Assembly: GCA_026225255.1 (NCBI GenBank)
Contig: JAMFSJ010000015.1
Location: 1 to 64,000 of the forward strand
Length of the DNA: 64,000 nucleotides
From: Methylacidimicrobium fagopyrum
GTDB taxonomy: Bacteria; Verrucomicrobiota; Verrucomicrobiia; Limisphaerales; UBA11358
Reading direction: 5' to 3'
Part shown: piece by piece, positions 61,056 through 64,000 of the stretch
How positions within the stretch are numbered: position 1 is the stretch's first letter
How the letters are laid out: each line of letters opens with the position of its first letter
Position numbers and translations under genes: made by a program
The notes under the pieces: generated by a model
What the model was told of the DNA's origin: nothing
The model's database searches: none
What the model saw: only the letters and a program-made list of their open reading frames with translations

Positions 61056-64000
61056 CTAATGGTCGGTAACCGGTATCAGCACATAAAAAGTCGCGCCCGT
61101 GCCCGCAATACTTTCGACGCTTAATCCCAAACCTTCTTGCTTGGAAAGGGAATAGACGAGCGAGAGTCCCAGTCCGGTGCCCGGCGTGGCCGCAGAGAAT
61201 TTGGTGCTAAAGAATGGTTCGAAAATACGTTCGATTATTTCCGGAGAAATTCCCGGGCCGGAATCACTTACTTGCAACTCCACATATTGGGCGGCCTTTT
61301 GCGGAGCCAATACGATCTGCCCGCACTGATTCGCCAAACCAATCCGGGTAATAATCTTTAATTCGCCGCGGCCCTGCATGGCTTCCGAGGCATTCACTAT
61401 CAAGTTGAGTAGTATCTGCTCCAGCCGCCCCTGATTGACGGCCAGAAATGGCAGTCCCGGTAAGAGCTGCAGGGTAAGCCGGATATCGCTCAAAAATTCA
61501 TTATTGAGAAGGGTCATGGTATTCTGGATGACTTCGTTGATCTTGGTCGGCTGGGTCGGAAAGGATTCGTTCCGGGCGTATCCCAGCATGGATTGCACCA
61601 CGTTTTTCCCTTGCACGGACGCTTGTTCGATATCTGCTACGTGTTCTTGAATTTCATGATCCTTGGAGCTTCGCCCAATGAGTTTGTTCGCCATCCGGAT
61701 GATTGAGAGAAGATTATTAAAGTCGTGAGCAACGCCGGCCGCGAGGGTTCCCAGTGCCTGCATTTTCTGTCCCTGTAGTAACTCGGTTTTCGCCGTCGCG
61801 AGCTCGCGATTGCGCAAGGTCGCTTTGGCTTCCGCTTGAATGAAGCGGGCCACGCTCGTCCGTTGCTGACGTAATAATATGACGCCAAATATGCAGGCTA
61901 GAAAAACACCGGATAGACTCAAGGCCAGGATCGCTCGCGGATCGTTGATACTGAATGCGCTATTCGTTGCGACCGGCCGGTTGGTTGCGTCCGGGGTAGG
62001 TTGATCCCAAGCCAGATTATAAGTTGCCAATTCTTTTTGTAAGGCACCCAGATGCCATACTTGCACCAGATCATTGGCCGTCGCGGTCACCAAGACTGAG
62101 CCATCTAAAGAAAGTCGGATGCTATTTATACTGAGCACGGTTGGACTGAGCAGATCAAAGAGTTTTTCACCGCCAAAATGTGAATAGATCTGGACATTCT
62201 TTCGGTTGCTGGTGACCGCCATCATCCGGTTATTCACCCCCAAGGCAATCGTGCCATGGGTCAGGCTCGGCTCATCCCGATTGAATTCTTGAAGTTTCTG
62301 CCAATCCCCAACCGACCACAGTGAATAGCGCGCCATGCCGGCGAGGGCGAAATTCTTCCCGTCCGGACTGAATGTGACCACCGAACTGCCGGAATCCAAC
62401 GTGGCGAGTAACGCTCCTGTATGTGCGTCCCAGACGCGCGGAACATCGCTGCCGCCAAAATCAAAACCCGTTACCACGTAACGTCCATCCGGACTCATCG
62501 CAAACCGGCCTGCGCCCGTGGGACTGCCGGGTCCTTTGAAATTCACAAACCGACAGCGGCCATTTAGAAAAACCGGTTCACGCTTTCCCGTAAGATCGAC
62601 CGTGGCAATTTGATGGTTGGTCAACTCGATGGCGGCGGAATTTCCATCCAGGCTTAAAGCGATCGCGCGGACCCCAAACGGCAAGGGCAGTTTAATCGAT
62701 CCGGCATTTGTGGCATTGAGTTGCAAGGCGGATCCGATCCAATGAGTCAAAGGCCAGACTTCTAACCCGCTATTTCGCCCGATAAAAAGCGACCGTTCAT
62801 CGGGCGATATTCGGGCGCAGTAGATGCCCGCCATCGGAACATAATATTCCCGTTCCTGAGCCGCCAAATCCCACAATCGAAAACCTTTATTCTGGGTGGC
62901 GACGCACCAGCGGCCGGACGGTGACAAATCTAAAGTGAATAGTGGCCCTTCGCTTTTGGGGCATGACAGTAACCGATAATCGGCATTACGACTCAGCGAC
63001 CAAGTGCCGAATCCATTGAAGGTCCGCCAAAAAGCGAGTCGCGTTCCATCGGGCGAAAATGATTCTGCGTTGCCATCCCCGATGGCGATCGTCTGTCCCT
63101 GGGCGAGATCCCACAACCGGGTCATGCCATCTCTTGAACTTGAAAAAAACTGCGTGCCATCGACACTGAAGCCAAGGTTCACGCAACGCTCCGTATGTCC
63201 CCGCAAAATCCGATGCGTATTTTCCGGTAGATCCCATATATAGATGTCCCCATCTTCGGCGGCGGTTGCCAGATGATTACCATCGGGCGACCATGCCAGA
63301 ATAGTTACCAACGCCGAGTGCAGGAGCGTCTCAGCATTTCTACCGCTCGGATAATCCATCAGCGTCACCGAGCTATTGTCGATGATGGCCACCCGCTGCC
63401 CATCCGGTCGTAGACGAAAAAACTTACTGTTCACACTTATCCCGGTCGAGATAGTTTTGCCGGTGGCAACGTCACAAACCACGATTTGCCCTTGGTTTTC
63501 CGGGTCGGCAAAGATGATGCATTTAGAGTCCGGCGTGTAAGTGATCGTGCCCAAAGTATAGCGACTGGATTCTAAATCGGCGGACATCAAGATCTTTTGA
63601 GTTTGCAAATCCCATACGACTAAAGCGGCGCCGGTGAAACGTGCCGCTAACGTTTTTCCATCCGGACTGAAAGTGAGGTTGCGGGCTGGCGTCAGCACCC
63701 TTTTCCCTATTTGGCTAGCGTCCAGTTCAAAGAGTGGTTCACGCGTTGCTAGACTGCCAATATGGATTTTTCCCTGCTCATCACTATACGCATACTTTTC
63801 TAATGCGTTATCAATGGTCTGGGCGACCAGATTATTCGGGGTGGTAAGCAGCGGCCCTTCTTGGATCAGATCTGAAAGTGCGAGGCTGGCGATAGCCTCC
63901 GTGCGCAAGGCGGCCGAGACCTGCAGATTGGCCGCATTACTGATAATGCCCAGGGCCGTCGCCCGCCGTCCCGGTTCGCCCGAGATGCGGGTGGCCCGGG
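61056..64000 (-). CDS. WD40-propeller histidine kinase (5' end outside window)
   Basis: The frame is open from the window end to 61056, at least 980 residues. It begins inside RISGEPGRRATALGIISNAA and LRTEAIASLALSDL, a linker that in Planctomycetes/Verrucomicrobia kinases usually separates a Ser/Thr kinase from WD40 repeats. About ten WD40-type repeats follow (LTFSPDGKTLAARF, LAWSPDGNHLATAAEDGDIY, IWDL, RVWDAHTGALLATL). A helix (AILALSLSGVFLACIFGVIL) leads to the cytoplasmic kinase with phospho-acceptor His in GVAHDFNNLLSII and ATPase motifs (QILLNLIVNASEAM, VSDSGPGI, GTGLGLSLVYSL). The response regulator at 60317 follows. Which domains precede the repeats cannot be seen. Confidence 0.88.
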   Translation of the reverse strand, partial: RATRISGEPGRRATALGIISNAANLQVSAALRTEAIASLALSDLIQEGPLLTTPNNLVAQTIDNALEKYAYSDEQGKIHIGSLATREPLFELDASQIGKRVLTPARNLTFSPDGKTLAARFTGAALVVWDLQTQKILMSADLESSRYTLGTITYTPDSKCIIFADPENQGQIVVCDVATGKTISTGISVNSKFFRLRPDGQRVAIIDNSSVTLMDYPSGRNAETLLHSALVTILAWSPDGNHLATAAEDGDIYIWDLPENTHRILRGHTERCVNLGFSVDGTQFFSSSRDGMTRLWDLAQGQTIAIGDGNAESFSPDGTRLAFWRTFNGFGTWSLSRNADYRLLSCPKSEGPLFTLDLSPSGRWCVATQNKGFRLWDLAAQEREYYVPMAGIYCARISPDERSLFIGRNSGLEVWPLTHWIGSALQLNATNAGSIKLPLPFGVRAIALSLDGNSAAIELTNHQIATVDLTGKREPVFLNGRCRFVNFKGPGSPTGAGRFAMSPDGRYVVTGFDFGGSDVPRVWDAHTGALLATLDSGSSVVTFSPDGKNFALAGMARYSLWSVGDWQKLQEFNRDEPSLTHGTIALGVNNRMMAVTSNRKNVQIYSHFGGEKLFDLLSPTVLSINSIRLSLDGSVLVTATANDLVQVWHLGALQKELATYNLAWDQPTPDATNRPVATNSAFSINDPRAILALSLSGVFLACIFGVILLRQQRTSVARFIQAEAKATLRNRELATAKTELLQGQKMQALGTLAAGVAHDFNNLLSIIRMANKLIGRSSKDHEIQEHVADIEQASVQGKNVVQSMLGYARNESFPTQPTKINEVIQNTMTLLNNEFLSDIRLTLQLLPGLPFLAVNQGRLEQILLNLIVNASEAMQGRGELKIITRIGLANQCGQIVLAPQKAAQYVELQVSDSGPGISPEIIERIFEPFFSTKFSAATPGTGLGLSLVYSLSKQEGLGLSVESIAGTGATFYVLIPVTDH

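Overview
The window looks like a chromosomal segment of a Verrucomicrobiota bacterium, probably of the Pedosphaera/Limisphaerales type. The call rests on the gene mix: prepilin-like proteins with an H...DG tail, autotransporter-associated beta-strand repeats, an exosortase with VPEAS-type PEP-CTERM substrates, a B12-dependent ribonucleotide reductase, WD40- and propeller-type histidine kinases, and a short 'NW' beta-rich module on several secreted proteins. No phage, plasmid, transposase or CRISPR array was seen, and no rRNA. Two tRNAs are present (Ala-GGC, Lys-CTT).

Layout. 1-2.6 kb: end of a flotillin gene, two paralogous PLDc_N-like membrane proteins and a beta-carbonic anhydrase. 2.6-8 kb: secreted HAD phosphatase, O-methyltransferase, TfoX-like protein, MarC protein, tRNA-Ala, SLC45-like sugar transporter and an orphan RelE-like toxin. 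8.1-18.1 kb: secreted di-heme peroxidase, a very large kelch/beta-strand surface protein split by a frameshift, and a DUF748 envelope protein. 18.2-26.5 kb, all minus strand: DUF4412 protein, MBL hydrolase, NusG paralogue, outer-membrane barrel, pseudopilin, and a LuxR regulator overlapping its propeller histidine kinase. 27-30 kb: rluE, a methyltransferase, a mini-channel protein and pyrD. 30-36 kb: two secreted glycoside hydrolases (GH95-like/DUF5703 and GH127) and a secreted amidase-like protein. 36.3-48 kb: mostly housekeeping (adk, fmt, queG, aroK, maf, yhbY, leuD) with a GH43 enzyme, a K+-channel-like protein and an M20 dipeptidase. 48.3-51.4 kb: nrdJ. 51.7-55.9 kb: compact cell-surface sorting locus. 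56-64 kb: five two-component signalling genes.

The most interesting part is 51.7-56.8 kb. One exosortase fused to an EpsI-like domain lies between two PEP-CTERM substrates. One substrate has a mature part of only about 20 residues; the other carries a Cys...Gln-x-A-x-W pattern suggestive of an internal thioester. Both substrate genes have the same 40-nt element upstream, with half-sites exactly 21 nt apart, and a third copy lies in a long non-coding stretch at 56.7 kb. A three-repeat secreted protein next door has a sigma-54-type promoter. A 133-nt element with 26-bp perfect inverted ends fills the gap between that gene and the small substrate. GTAG-headed REP-like hairpins occur at several other places.

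The sugar transporter and GH127, GH43 and GH95-like enzymes suggest use of arabinose-rich plant polysaccharides. All functional assignments come from reading motifs by eye; no database search was run.
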